Position numbers and translations under genes: made by a program
Notes under the pieces: generated by a model
Database searches by the model: none
The model's input: only the letters and a program-made list of their open reading frames with translations
Told to the model about the DNA's origin: nothing
In this document: positions 20,626 to 32,567 of the stretch, in pieces
Layout of the letters: every line of letters starts with the position of its first letter
How positions within the stretch are numbered: the first letter of the stretch is position 1
Source: Tetracentron sinense
Lineage: Eukaryota > Streptophyta > Magnoliopsida > Trochodendrales > Trochodendraceae
Direction of reading: 5' to 3'
NCBI GenBank assembly: GCA_015143295.1
Contig: CM026566.1
Location: forward strand, 3,955,072 to 4,019,071
DNA length: 64,000 nt

Positions 20626-23600
20626 TCAGACATTAAAAATAGAAGATCTATCAGTGCATAACATACCCTTAATAAGTTGTGGACAATCATATATACTCCT
20701 AAGAATTTTTCTATCTTGAGTCTTGCAAGCTTCTTTAGAAAGAAAGTCATCTATCTAATTATTTTCTCGGTAGGTATGCTGAGAAATCAAGTTGCATCTA
20801 GTCTTCAAGCTAATAATTTTCTTCCACCAGTACCATGTTTTCCAAGGAGGAATCTTGACACCATTAATCACATCAATAACAATTTGAGAATCACTTTCGA
20901 CAATGACATTTGTTAATCCCAATTTATCACACAGAAGACAACCGTCCCAAATAGCCCTAATTTCTGCTATAGTGTTGGATTCCATCTCATAGAACTCATA
21001 GTAAGCTATGTTCATGTGACCTTTGGAATCCAAAATTATGCCTCCTCCACCACTAATGCCCGTGTCACTGTTAACTGCCCCATCTGAATTTAATTTGAAC
21101 CATCCCGGGGATGGGCTGATCCATTTGGTGAGGATAGGTCTCTTTGTTTTTGGAGACACAAAAGGGATATCAAAGAAAACTCATAAATCGGTATCAGTGG
21201 GGCTTAACCTTTTAGTGAACTTCCAAGCTACAGTTGCACCTTTCAAGCCTTCATTAATTCTTTTCAATATGTCTTTGAAATTCCTTTTGAAGTTGTCGTA
21301 TCTTGAAGCATTTCGAAAAAGCCATATCTCCCAACATATGAAGACCGGTAAAACAGAACTGAGAAATCCCAACACAGAACCATTCTTCCTACTTCAGAAA
21401 AATCTCATTAATCTGGTTTGGATAGTATCCTCTTCAAAGATCCGAATATTCAAAGAATACCCCACTCTTCTCCAGATCTTCGAAGCAATCTTACCTTGGC
21501 AAAACAAATGAGATAAAGATTCCCTTTTAGGAATAATACAACACTCACATTTGCTTGACAAAGATATCCCTTTGTCTTGAATTCTTAAATCAACAAAGAT
21601 TGCGTTGTGGAAAAATTTTTAGACTAGAATGGAAATCATAGAAGGGATTGCTTCATTCCAGATAAATGAGGTCCAATTTACCTTAGGCGTAGCTTCACGA
21701 ACACAATCCCAACAAGATTTGGATGAGAATTTACCTGAACTTTCTCTAGTCCAAATAATCTTGTCCTCATGATGGGAAAGATTAAGAGGAAAATTTTTCA
21801 TCGCCTGGATCATGCTACTAGGGAGCAAATGTAACTCCTCCACCCTGCACCTCTCGCTAAACTTGCACGCTAAACTTGCAATCTCTAATTATAGGGAAAG
21901 AAGTGGGACAATCTGAAGCCAAATCAATCAACAGTGCATTATCCAGCCAAATATCAAACCAAAAATTAGTCTCTTTCCCATTCCCAATCAGCCATTTACA
22001 ATTGAGCAATGTACTCTTTATCCATCACCCAATCTCAAGCCAATTCTTGTTACCCTTAAGAAAATTATTCATCATCCAAGGATGAGTATTTCTTAAGTAC
22101 TTACTTCTGAAATAATTGCTCAATAAACCTTTTTCTGAAATTATTTTCCAAGCCATCTTCATTCGGAACGCTTTGGACACATCCCCAAGTTTCCGAAATC
22201 CCAACCCACCTTCATCCATTGGTTTAGCTATTTTATTCCAAGCTACCCAATGAGCTCTGTTGCAGCCCAAGGAATCATTCTAGAAGAACGAAGCAAACAT
22301 ACCTTCCATTCTATAGATAACTCCCTTCGGAATATGAGTTCTCATCAAAGTGTAGATAGGCAAGGATGCTAAAGCCGATTTAATGAGCACTAACTTCCCA
22401 CCCTGAGACAGTAATTTACCTTTCCATCCTTCAATTTTTCTTCTAACTTTATCAATAATAAAATCAAAGATTATTTTTTGCATTCGACCAATAAATAGAG
22501 GAATACCCAAGTATCTAAACGAAAACTTATCGATATTAATTCCACAGATATTCATCAATCTCCCTTTTTCTCACTCGGATTTATTTTCAGCCACATACAT
22601 GGCACTCTTATGCTTGTTTATCCTTTGCTCAAAAGCTGATTCATAGGATGAGAGGAATTTAAACAAAAGATTGATTGAACTTTTCTGCCCATTGTAGAAA
22701 ATGAGATTGTCATCTGCAAAGATGAGGTGAGAAATAGGCATCGCACTTCTGGACGTTCTGAAGTAACCAACTTGACCTTCTGTAAAAATATTCTTCAAAC
22801 CCCGACTAAGAACTTCTTCTGCCATAATGAACAAAGCCGATGAAAGGGGATCACCTTGCTGTAAACCCCGCGAAGACTGAAAAAATCCATGCAATCTCCC
22901 ATTCAGGATGACTGAGAAAAAAAGATAGGAAATACAACCTTTTATGAGCTTTAGCAAATTCTCACTAAAACCAAATTTCTTCAGGACTAAGAGAAGAAAA
23001 TCCTATTCCATTCGATCATAAGCTTTGACAATATCTAACTTGAAAATCACATTTCCCCCTCTTACTTTCTTTTTTATATGAGAGATCATGTCTCGAGCCA
23101 CAAAAGTATTATCCACGATGCTTCTACCTTTGACAAAAGTTGATTGCTCTAATTGCTCCTTTGATATTAATTTTGGCAAAATAGAACCCTTGCTATAATT
23201 TTCTAGAATACATTGCAGAGACTGATAGGATGATAATCTCCAAAAGCAACCAGGTTTTCAATTTTAGCTATCAAGCATAGCATCGTAGTGTTGACAGCTC
23301 TTGGAATGAAACCATTATGAAAAAAGTAATGAATAGTAGCTATCAGGTCTTCTTTTATAATATCCCAACAATGCTTAAAAAACAAGCTCGAGTAACCATC
23401 TGGGTCTGGAGCCCCAGAGTCCTGCATATCAAAAACAACCTTCTTGATTTCTTCCACTTCTGGAATTTTGCACAGACTTTCGTTGTCATTATTCGATACA
23501 AGGGAAGGAATACAGTCCATTAAGTTGCTATCCCCGAAAACAGCTTTTGAAAGTAAAATTTTCTGGAAAAAGCTAACCGCCTCTTTTTCCTTTTCATCCT

Positions 23601-24765
23601 CTTGAGTCAACAAGTTTCCATGGCTATCTATAATATTATGCACCATATTCCTTTTGCGTTTATTTTGATAAACCGCATGGAAGAACTTAGTGTTTTTATC
23701 TCATTCTTTTAGCCAATGCTCACAAGATTTTTGTTTCCAAAATATTTCTTCCAGATCTAAATATTTTTTCAACTCCGATTTAGCATTACATAAATCCAAG
23801 TAACCTTCTTCAGTCTAGTGGTTCTGCATTTGAATCTCTAGATCTTCCACTTTGCTTTCACACGATCTCAGGTTAGTAAAGATGTTACCAAAGTTATTCT
23901 TATTCCATTTGGATAATTCTACTTTAAGGAACTTTAATTTCAAGAAAAAGGAGAGAATAGGGTTACCTAGCTTAACTTCTTTCCAATTCTTTTCCACAAT
24001 ATCCATGAAGTCTACTTCTTTGGTCCACATATTTTGAAATTTGAACAAAGAGTGGCATCCTCTTGAATTGCTAGCAGCCTCTATAAGAAGAGGGAAGTGG
24101 TCTGAGGGACTTCTAGGAAGGTGAGTAATAGTAGTCTGGGACATAGCATCTTGCCAAGCTGAGTTGTAAAAAACTCTATCCAATCTAGCCCAAATGCAGT
24201 GAGCTCTAACAAGGTCATTGCACCACGTGAATCGATTTTCCATGTACCCCCCATCTATGAAGCCACACTAAGTAATCATACTGTTGAAATTTTCGATTGC
24301 ATTTAAAGCTGGACTTCTTCCCACTTTTTTTTCCTCTGCATTACAGATGATATTAAAATCCCCGCCTAAAATCCAAGGAGTAGATATATCTGTACTAATA
24401 ATTTGAAGTTCCTCCCAAAGTTCCCTTCTAACCAATCTATCACAAGATGCATAGATAAAAGAAAATCCCACCAGTTTTGATCCTCTCTCCGATAGAATCA
24501 GCGAAATACATTGATGAGATCTTTGCACCGATGAAACTGTGATATCATCTTTCCAGAAAATCCAAATTTTGCTAATCTCACCATTATTCTTCGTGTAGTT
24601 ATTAAAGCCCAACTCTCTAGCATGTTTGTCTCGGTTCTTTAAATTATTTTTCGGATCCAGTAATGCTACTAAAGATATTTTCTTCTCCACTATGACAGAA
24701 TTCAATCTTCTGTTGGAATTTGGGTTGCCAGCTCCCCTAATGTTCCATATGATTGCACTAACCAT
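20626..24765 (-). pseudogene. LINE ORF2: endonuclease, reverse transcriptase, RNase H
   Basis: ATG at 24765 starts MVSAIIWNIRGAGNP, the usual start of a plant LINE AP-endonuclease; WILGGDFNII and SDHFPLL are endonuclease motifs (near 24375 and 24095). Reverse transcriptase follows with SLCNVF, GLQQGDPLSS and a catalytic FADD (about 22725; YADD or FADD is usual). Then come RYLGIPL and WKGKLLSQGGK, a zinc-binding-region remnant (CWDCVREATPK, about 21700), and a terminal RNase H with NSDGAV (first Asp), ESNTIAEIRA (Glu), VESDSQ (Asp) and HTYRENN near 20760. Stops or frameshifts break it at least at 24244, 23815, 23690, 23200, 22570, 22280, 22024, 21619, 21180 and 20755. It would copy LINE RNA at a nicked chromosomal target; it is inactive. 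Confidence 0.85.
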
Positions 24766-25917
24766 AGAGAAACAATTGAGTGTTAGTTTGAGACCCCGCC
24801 TTGGTCTTAGATCTTGTAACTCTCTCTCTAGGTTTTTGTCTGACTTCAGCTACCTCATTCCCTTCAATCACTGTATTATTCTTCAGCCACACTGAACCAG
24901 CTATCTTATTTGAGAAAACCTTGCAACTCTGGATGAATTCATCCCTATTCATAACTTGTTTGCTCCTACTCATCTTGGATTCCGACCTGCTCCCCTCGTC
25001 TTTAGAATTCTTTGATTTTAATACCTCTTCTTCCTTGGAGTTACATGAACTCTTTGGTTTATCAAACTTCAGAGCTTCTAGCAATTCCTGAGTTACTTTA
25101 TCCTCGTTGCAACCACCATAGGTCTCTTTCTCAATGCTATTATTTTCAATAGATATTATCTCATTCAAATTAGGTCCTGGCCTCCTTGTTTTTTCCTAAG
25201 TACTATCCAAGAAACTACTGGTTTTAGAAAACCTTAAGTCCAGCACTGTATCTTCCCTCCTGAATGTTGTTTGCTGAACTGCAAGATATCCAATCTCTCC
25301 TTCTTCTTCCCCTTTGGATTTCTCTCATCCATTGCTGCCATCAATGCCAGTTATTATGTTCTCATTCAAACTGGAATCAGTAATATTAATATCCAAATTA
25401 AAACCCTCCAAATCTTGATCTATATCCTGATCGGCGATCACTTCAACCTCTATAGAATTTTTCTGAGGCTGCAAATCTATTGTAGTTAATTTATCAGTCT
25501 TACCGAAAGCCTTCTCTACCCATCTCTTAGTATTTATCTTCTTTACATTCGATGCTTTTTCTTCTGGATTTCCAGTCTTCTCCTTCACCCTACGATTGGA
25601 AGATCTCTTTTCATAGCTTCGACATGATTCTTTATAGTGCCCGATCTTATTGCAGCATTCGGATATAATCGACTCTTTTTCATAAATAATCTGTTGCCAT
25701 CTTCCCGAGGTGTTTAAACCTAACCAGAAGTGATCTATCTTTGATTTAGAAGCATCTATTTCAACACATAACCTTGCCATACTCGGCCTGGACAGGGTTT
25801 TAGTTGGACCATCAACCTTCAATACCTTCCCCATGATGCTGCCAATCACCTTAAGATCCTTCTGATAAAAGAAGTTTATGGGTAAACCTGGTAAGTTTAT
25901 CCATATGGGAACCACTG
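24766..25917 (-). pseudogene. LINE ORF1, 5' end missing
   Basis: The remaining part begins at the gypsy-1 junction and reads VVPIWINLPGLPINFFYQKD, GKVLKVDGPTKTLSRPSMARLCVEIDAS, matching the DUF4283/zinc-knuckle arrangement of plant LINE ORF1 proteins. The knuckle ECCNKIGHYKESC is damaged: the first Cys of the expected C-x2-C is replaced and spacing is shifted. A stop near 25325 separates a second Ser/Lys/Glu-rich frame (25168-24758) that overlaps the ORF2 start by a few bases. The protein is an RNA-binding partner in LINE particles. The N-terminus is interrupted by the 25918 insertion. Confidence 0.7.
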
Positions 25918-26658
25918 TGTAGCGCCCAGGAACTTTTCGTACCTAATGAACAGTGTTCTCTAAGCTTATTAGCCTTTCACATAGTCCAATTAATAAATAA
26001 AGAAGAATTAGATGATTCTAAAATGCCAAAAATGTTCCTTTTCGAATGAAGAGTCCAACGTAAGTTGAATAATCAAAATCCGACAAACGAGTCAAAAGTT
26101 ATGGCCAAAATACTGAAGTGGGAAAAATGAGAGAAAACAGAAAAATGGGCAAAAAACACAAGGAACCGGTCGACCGATGTCCATTACCGGTCGACCGAAC
26201 ATCGCACTAAATGAATGAGTTTTTATTCCAAAGAATTCATTTTTGACCAGTCGACCGAAGGTCACTACCGGTCGACCGGTCATGTAGAATTTTGCCCTTT
26301 TGGTTGGTTTTTGCCAAATCATTAAGGGTAAATGGGTCTTTTAACCCCCTTTTTTTTTTCTATATAAACCCAAATTCATGGGTTTGGGGTTTCCAAAACC
26401 CTTAAGTATAGGTTTTCGGAGATTGAGAGAGAAGAAGGAGGAAGGGTTAGGGTTTGCTCAAGGTGGCGGCTTGGGATTGGAGTGAAGCCCTATTTCAAGC
26501 TTGGAGCATTTTCTTCAAGAGGGATCACCTCTATTGAGTTGGGAGCTTCATTGAAGGGTTTTCTTCCAAGATCAAGCTTTGATCTCAAGGTTAGTACACC
26601 CTATTAACTCACTTAGCAATAACCTAGTTTTCCTTCTTGAAAATGATGATTTTTTCTA
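25918..26658 (+). repeat. gypsy-1 5' LTR, first part (family A)
   Basis: Starts TGTAGCGCCCAGGAACTTTT, the counterpart of the element 2 LTR start TGTAGCACCCCGAACTTTTT. It runs collinearly with that LTR for about 740 bp (conserved U3 block 26045-26115, iterons, TATA, then TTAGTACACCCTATTAACTC and CCTAGTTTTCCTTCTTGAAA) and then jumps at 26658 to an inverted copy of the LTR 3' end. The rest of the LTR in correct orientation resumes near 30685. Confidence 0.8.
26166..26368 (+). promoter_or_regulatory. gypsy-1 LTR promoter: GTCGAC iterons and TATA box
   Basis: 26166-26283 contains four CCGGTCGACCG-type units in two pairs; TATATAAA follows at 26361-26368. The LTR transcript should start shortly after 26368. 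Confidence 0.7.
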
Positions 26659-27098
26659 TCACACAGCAAAATACCCCCTAGGAGTTAAGGGAATACTTTA
26701 GAGGTGACTGTTCTTACCTTCCAAACCATCCTATAATGAACAAGGTAAACATAATACTTTAACAACAATAATCAGAGTGCGGAAGCTAAAACATGAGTGC
26801 GGAAGCGTAAATCAACTTTTTCTTTTCTATATAAGGTAGTCTGTATTCCAAGTTCACATATACAAAACATAATCATAAGGATAAAAGTGGACATACCCAC
26901 CCATCAAAATATGAAAATACAAAAGATAGAACTCGCTATTACTCCCCTCAACAGTAATCTAAGTATGGCCACACGTCAAGATCTCTATCCGCTTACGACT
27001 GCATCAGGATAGGTGGCACTCTTTCCTCTACGTACTCTTCCTCGACCCAAGGCTCAGGGTCGAGGGCATCCGATGTACCTGCCGACATAAATGTAAGG

Positions 27099-27117
27099 CT
27101 GAGCATGGAATACTCAG
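27099..27117 (-). promoter_or_regulatory. Conserved stem-loop in LTR (CTGAG...CTCAG)
   Basis: The 19-mer CTGAGTATTCCATGCTCAG, here on the minus strand, folds into an 8-bp stem (one G-T pair) with a 3-nt loop. The same sequence is at 31816-31834 (+), 36350-36368 (-), 43890-43908 (-) and 60005-60023 (+), in LTR families A and C; family B has degenerate versions (46417, 55830, 27850). Its role is unknown. Confidence 0.6.
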
Positions 27118-27429
27118 CGAGTACAAGCTACTAGCTAACAATAGCAATAACAAAACACAACAAAAATGAACACAATACACAACATCAATCTAAAGCAATA
27201 CGAACCACATATGATATTCATAGCATTGAAAGTAAAACAATGTAATGGTCTTGACATGCTTGAATGAATGCGAAAACTCTGATAAATCTCATACTTTAAA
27301 AGTCATGTAGTATTCTTGAACCTTTCGTGTTTCTTTCAAAACTTGCTTGTCATGTTTGAAAATTTGTTCTGGTCTTGGTCTCGCTCGTAAGAATCACGCA
27401 TGTATCTTGTCTTGCTTGGAATCACTTGT

Positions 27430-29811
27430 TGTCGCGCCCCAAAACCCACCCTAGGAGTTAGAGTGAATCTTGGACGACTTGTCATGACTAACATGACATG
27501 CTTGGCAAACCATCCTGCAAAATACACTGAGTATATACAATAGAGGATAAAATAGCGGAAGCATAAACTACACAGCACAGCGGAAGACTAAACAAACCTC
27601 TAAGTATATACATGATCCAAGTTGTACAAAAAGGGAAAACAAAAGAAGGTGTGGACTGGCCCGCCAAAATACAGGAATACAATCTCTCACCCTTTCTCAC
27701 AATCACTCAGAATCTACCACATAATAGTACTCTTCTACATGAGGCTCCTCTGTAGGTTCCTCAACGTACTCCTCTTCCACCCATGGGCCAGGAGTATAAA
27801 TGTCGAATGGAGCAGTAGCTCCCTCAGTACCTGCCTACATAAACGTATAGTTGAGCATGAAATACTTAGCATGTACCAAATACTAACCAACAGTCATAGC
27901 ATAATAATGACAAAGTAAAGCAGGAAGCAGTTCATATAATTAACAAGAAAAGTAAACAGTTTATAGTTCATGCTTGTATCATATCGAAGTCGGAAAAACT
28001 CTTGAAATCATCTTGTATTTGACTTAACTTGAAATCCTCATTTCGTGCATGAAAACTTATCATGTCTGTCACTCGTGTCATGTCATGCATGCTTGCTTGG
28101 AATTTAAATATGTTCATGCTACTTGTGAGATGCACTTGGGAGGGAGGGGAGACCCCTCTTTCTATGAGATGCACTTGCGAGAAGATAAACATGTTCATGC
28201 TACTTGTGAGATGCACTTGTGAGATGCGCTTGCGTGAGAGGGGAGACCCCTCTTTCAATCTAGAAGGGAGGGAAGTGTAAACTCCCTCATATGCAATGCT
28301 TGTTCTTGACAAAAGCGAGGCAAAACATATCGTAAGATATGTCCTACCTCTAATTACCCACCCTTATGTTTGGCCTTGTCATGGTGTTCGTGAATCGAGA
28401 ATAAAACCCTTGATTTTCATAAAACAAAACGCGGTGTTTAATGCTTGAAAACCCTACTCATGGACTACATGCCGTGATCAGGGCTTCGTGTACAATTAAG
28501 GATGGCAATAGTATAGAAAACATTGCATTTGATAATCAATCAATTAATTAATAAGCATTTAATCTACCAACATGCCATTTTAGGAAAATAGAGGAGTTCA
28601 CACATGCCTTTTCTAAGAAAGATTATCATTTTCTTCATAGTGGCATTTCATTGAACACTTGGAATGTGCATTATTGTTAAAACCTAAATCTTGCATTTCT
28701 AGGTGGATTAATGCTCACAACATGCGTGTATGTTCGTTATTGGTACAATCCCATTCCCGTTTCATTCATCACAACAACCACACGGCATCCATTGCCCATA
28801 CACGACTATCCATCTCTATCCATTCATTTCATCTCATTATCATACTTAGAATATAAAGAAAAACCAAGAAAAGAAGAAGAATATGAACTAGGAGGGCAGT
28901 ATAGGGTACCGACCTTGAAAAGGAAAGGAATCCTTCCAAAACGTGCGTGGAGTAGCTGCCCTAGCTTGGAGAATGTGTCCCTCACTTGCTTGAAGTTGGA
29001 TTTGAAGAATCCAAGCATTGAGGATGATTGTGGGTTCTCAAAACCCTTGATTTGCTTCAAGAGGATGCCCTAGGGTTCAAAACCCTTGATTTGCTTCAAG
29101 AGGATGCCCTAGGGTTCAAAACCCTTTCTCCTTTTCTCACTCTCTCTCAAAATGTAGCTTGAGGGTTTATGAAACCCTCAACCCACGAACTTGGTTTTAT
29201 ATAGAAAAGGGGATGGTCAAAGACCATCATATCCTTAATGAGCTGCTTAGAAAGACCAAACCAAGCAAATTTGTAAAGGAGTGGTCGACCGGTCATTAGA
29301 AGCGGTCGATTGGTCCAAAAGACACTCTCTGAAAAAATCCCCCATACAAAATTAGTGCGATAGTGGTCGACTGGTGGTTAGAGCAGTCGACCGGTAGGCG
29401 AGCGGTCGATTGGTAGGCTACCAGTCGATCGGTACTGGGAGCGGTCGACCGGTTGGTCTGTGTTTTGCCAATTTTGCAAATTTTTCCTACTTTGGTGTTT
29501 TGGTCATAACTTTTGATTCGTTTGTCGGAGTTTGACGATTCAACTTACGTTGGATTCATCATTCGAAAAGCAACATTTCTAGCATTAGAATTTTCAATTT
29601 CCTCTTTAGTCATTGACCAAATTACCCCTAAAGTTAACTGATCTGCAAATGGAGTTCAGTAAATCAGATTTTAACATATCTGACTTAGGAATCCCACTTC
29701 TCAACAATTAAAGTTCTTTAAAATTTCTCCTTTCATAGAAGTGGAAGATTACAAGGGCTTAAAGCCTTGGCATGGATTCCAATACATGGGCAAAATTTCT
29801 GGGACTCTACA
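27430..29811 (-). mobile_element. Solo LTR, chromovirus family B, with target duplication
   Basis: Ends TGTCGCGCCCCAAAACCCAC (left) and CTCTACA (right) are those of the element 3 LTR family read on the minus strand (TGTAGAG... to ...GGGCGCGACA). It is bounded by CTTGT at 25-29 of 27425-27429 and at 29812-29816, a 5-bp target duplication. The facing arm of the inverted repeat shows the same site uninterrupted (about 31560-31580), which proves a later insertion. It has a conserved U3 block (29505-29570), iterons (29282-29455), TATATAAAA on the minus strand (29195-29203) and a direct repeat of about 39 bp, two copies, at 29041-29118. No internal domain remains, as expected after LTR-LTR recombination. 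Confidence 0.9.
29195..29455 (-). promoter_or_regulatory. Solo LTR promoter: GTCGAC iterons and TATA box
   Basis: 29282-29455 has about seven GCGGTCGACCGGT-type units (variants GGTCGATTGG, AGTCGATCGG); on the minus strand they precede TATATAAAA at 29195-29203. Confidence 0.7.
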
Positions 29812-30684
29812 CTTGTCTTGCTTGTTCTTGTCATGTTCTTGACTTGACTTGACTTGCTTGTTTACTTGTGAGCCAGAGGTTAGTGCCCTTGAAGCGACTT
29901 GTGAGCCGGGAACATAAGTTCCCTTCAGCGAAATATATATATATATATAAAAAGGGTACACCAACCTCCTTGACTTATTTTCTTGTGAGTCAGGTATGAC
30001 ATATCTTACAATATGCCCTACCCTTGATCGGCTCGATATCCAGCTTTATCATTCATGCTTGTTTTCCTTGTGAGTCAGGTATGACATATCTTACGGATAT
30101 GCCTTACCCTTGACTGGCCTGATGGCCGGCTTTATCATTCGTATCGTAAATCACATTCTTGTTCTTGTTGTTTCGTATACTTTACACTTTAGGAAAATCT
30201 CGGTCAATACATGCATGTATGTGTGAGGCAATGTGTATTAATCATGATGACATGAACAATAAAGGAATCGTGTGTGTAGCACTTGTGGTGATCATGATAG
30301 CATGTACAATTTAAAGAAATGAAACATGGCGTTTAAATTCTAGATTTAACATGAGGAAATAGGCAAGCATACAAGGCATTGAATCAATTAATCATTTAGG
30401 GAAAACCACATAAGTCATAATTTCATATTCTTTGTTAAATTCATAAAATTCTCATTTAGGTATTTTATCAAACACATGGTGTGCCACACATTCATAGTCA
30501 TTCATTTCAATTTCTTAGTGCATATATTTCATCAAACCACATAAAGTGTATTCATTATGCTTGAAATGCCCATCCACCATTCCCCATCATACAACATTCA
30601 TCACACAATACAGCATCCAATTGCCTCAACCACATCCATCCATACATCCCACACCTTTTACTGATCTTGTGTTCGTCTTCTCTT

Positions 30685-32269
30685 TGAAATGTCCTATTTT
30701 CCCTAAATATAAACAAGATAAATAAAAGATGTGGGATGTATGGATGGATGTGGTTGAGGCAATTTGATGCCGTATTGTGTGATGAATGTTGTGTGATGGG
30801 GAATGGTGGATGAGCATTTCAAGCATAATGAATACACTTTATGTGGTTTGATGAAATATATGCACTAAGAAATTGAAATGAAATGACTATAAATGTGTGG
30901 CACGCCATGTGTTTGATAAAATACCTAAATCAGAATTTTATGAATTTAACAAGGAATATGAAAGTAGGACTTTTGTGGTTTTCCATAAATGATAAATTGA
31001 TTCAATGCCTTGTATGCTTGCCTATTTCCTCTTGTTAAATCTAGAATTAAAACACCATATGCCATTTCTTTAAATTGTACATGCTATCATGATCACCACA
31101 AGTGCTATACACACGATTCCTTTATTGTTCATGTCATCATGATTACTACACATTGCCTCACACACACATGCATGTATTGACCAAGATTTTCCTAAAGTAT
31201 AAAGTATATGAAACAACAAGAACAAGAATGTGATTTACGATATGAATGATAAAGCCGAACATCGGTCCGGTCAAGGGTAGGGCATATCCCTAGGATATGT
31301 CATACCTGGCTCACAAGGAAAACAAGCATAAATGATAAAGCTGGACATCGGGCTGATCAAACGTAGGGCATATTGCAAGATATGTAATACCTGGCTCACA
31401 AGAAAACAAGTCAAGGAGGTTGGTGTACCCTTTATATATTTATATATATATATATATATTTCGCTTAAGAGAACTTACGATCCCGGCTCACAAGTCGCTT
31501 CAAGGGAACTAACCTCTAGCTCACAAGTAAACAAGTAAGTCAAGTCAAGAACAAGCAAGACAGGTGATTCCAAGCAAGACAAGATACATGCGTGATTCTT
31601 ACGAAAGAGACCAAGACCAGAACAAGTTTTCAAACATGACAAACAAGTTTTAAAAGAAACACGAAAGGCTATTTTTAAGAATACTACATGACTTTTAAAG
31701 TATGAGATTTATTGGAGTTTGTGCATTCATTCAAGCATGTCAAGACCATTATATTGTTTTACTTTTGTTGTGTTGTGTTTTGTTATTGCTATTGTTTGCT
31801 AGTAGCTTGTACTCACTGAGTATTCCATGCTCAGCTGTACGTTTATGTTAGCAGATACTGTAGATGCCCTCGACCCTGAGCCTTGGGTCGAGGAAGAGTA
31901 CGTAGAGGAGAGAGAGCCACCTATCCCGATACAATCGCAAGCGGATAGAGATCTTGACGTGTGGTCAATACTTAGATTACTGTTGAGGGGAGTGATAGCG
32001 AGTTCTGTCTTTTGTATTTTGATAGGTGGGTATGTCCACTTTTATCCTTATGATTATGTTTTGTATATGTGAACTTGGAATACAGACCACCTTATATGTA
32101 AAAGAAAAAGTTGATTGACGCTTCCGCACTCATGTTTTAGCTTCCGCACTCTAATTATTGTTGTTATAGTATTATGTTTACCTTGTTCATTACAGGATGG
32201 TTTGGCAGGTAAGAATAGTCACCTCTAAAGTATTCCTTTAACTCCGAGGAGGTATTTTGGGGCGCGACA
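30685..32269 (+). repeat. gypsy-1 5' LTR, second part
   Basis: Continues the LTR interrupted at 26658 after losing about 20 bp, and ends TTTTGGGGCGCGACA at 32269. It includes the conserved stem-loop (31816-31834) and a (TA)n run near 31432-31460. A primer-site-like TGTTATTGGAGC at 32274-32285 is a mutated TGGTATCAGAGC. Confidence 0.8.
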
Positions 32270-32567
32270 GAAGTGTTATTGGAGCTTAGGCATTAGAGAC
32301 CCTAGGGTCATTTAGAACTGATACCATGATTGAACAAGGTAATAGGTGTTATAAAAGAGTCGTATTTTAAGTATAGACTAACAAGTTAGTATTATTCAAA
32401 ACTGGTTGAGGCTTAACCAAACTTAGAGTCCTGTGCTAGGAACATGGATTGTATGTATCCTTTGAGTGTGTTGTTATGTGCTTATTGAATATGAAGTAAT
32501 GGTGAAATGATTAGTAACTGGATATCCAAGTTAGACTCATGTGTCTTGTCGTTCTCAGGATCTAATC

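Larger units (their letters stand above)
20266..25917 (-). mobile_element. L1-type LINE, interrupted and decayed
   Basis: Read on the minus strand: ORF1 with a DUF4283-like part and zinc knuckle, ORF2 with endonuclease, reverse transcriptase and RNase H, a short 3' untranslated region (20281-20625) and a poly(A) tail seen as the T run at 20266-20279. The 3' end sits inside the copia LTR stub. At 25917 the element is cut within ORF1 by gypsy-1 (target duplication candidate CACTG, 25913-25917), so its 5' part should lie beyond the right edge of the window, after the gypsy-1 3' LTR. Confidence 0.85.
26659..30684 (-). repeat. Inverted duplication of the gypsy-1 LTR 3' part
   Basis: On the minus strand this segment is the 3' part of the same family A LTR, ending exactly at the LTR terminus near 26659. 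It is nearly the reverse complement of 30685-32269: both share, in order, the GTCGAGG stretch, the TGAGCATGGAATACTCAG block, the (TA)n run beside a GTGTACC word, and GGATGTGG/GTGGATG words near the centre. A solo LTR of another family (27430-29811) is inserted in this arm only. Discounting it, the arm is about 1.64 kb; the facing arm is 1.59 kb. The centre lies at about 30670-30700. Not a gene. Confidence 0.85.
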
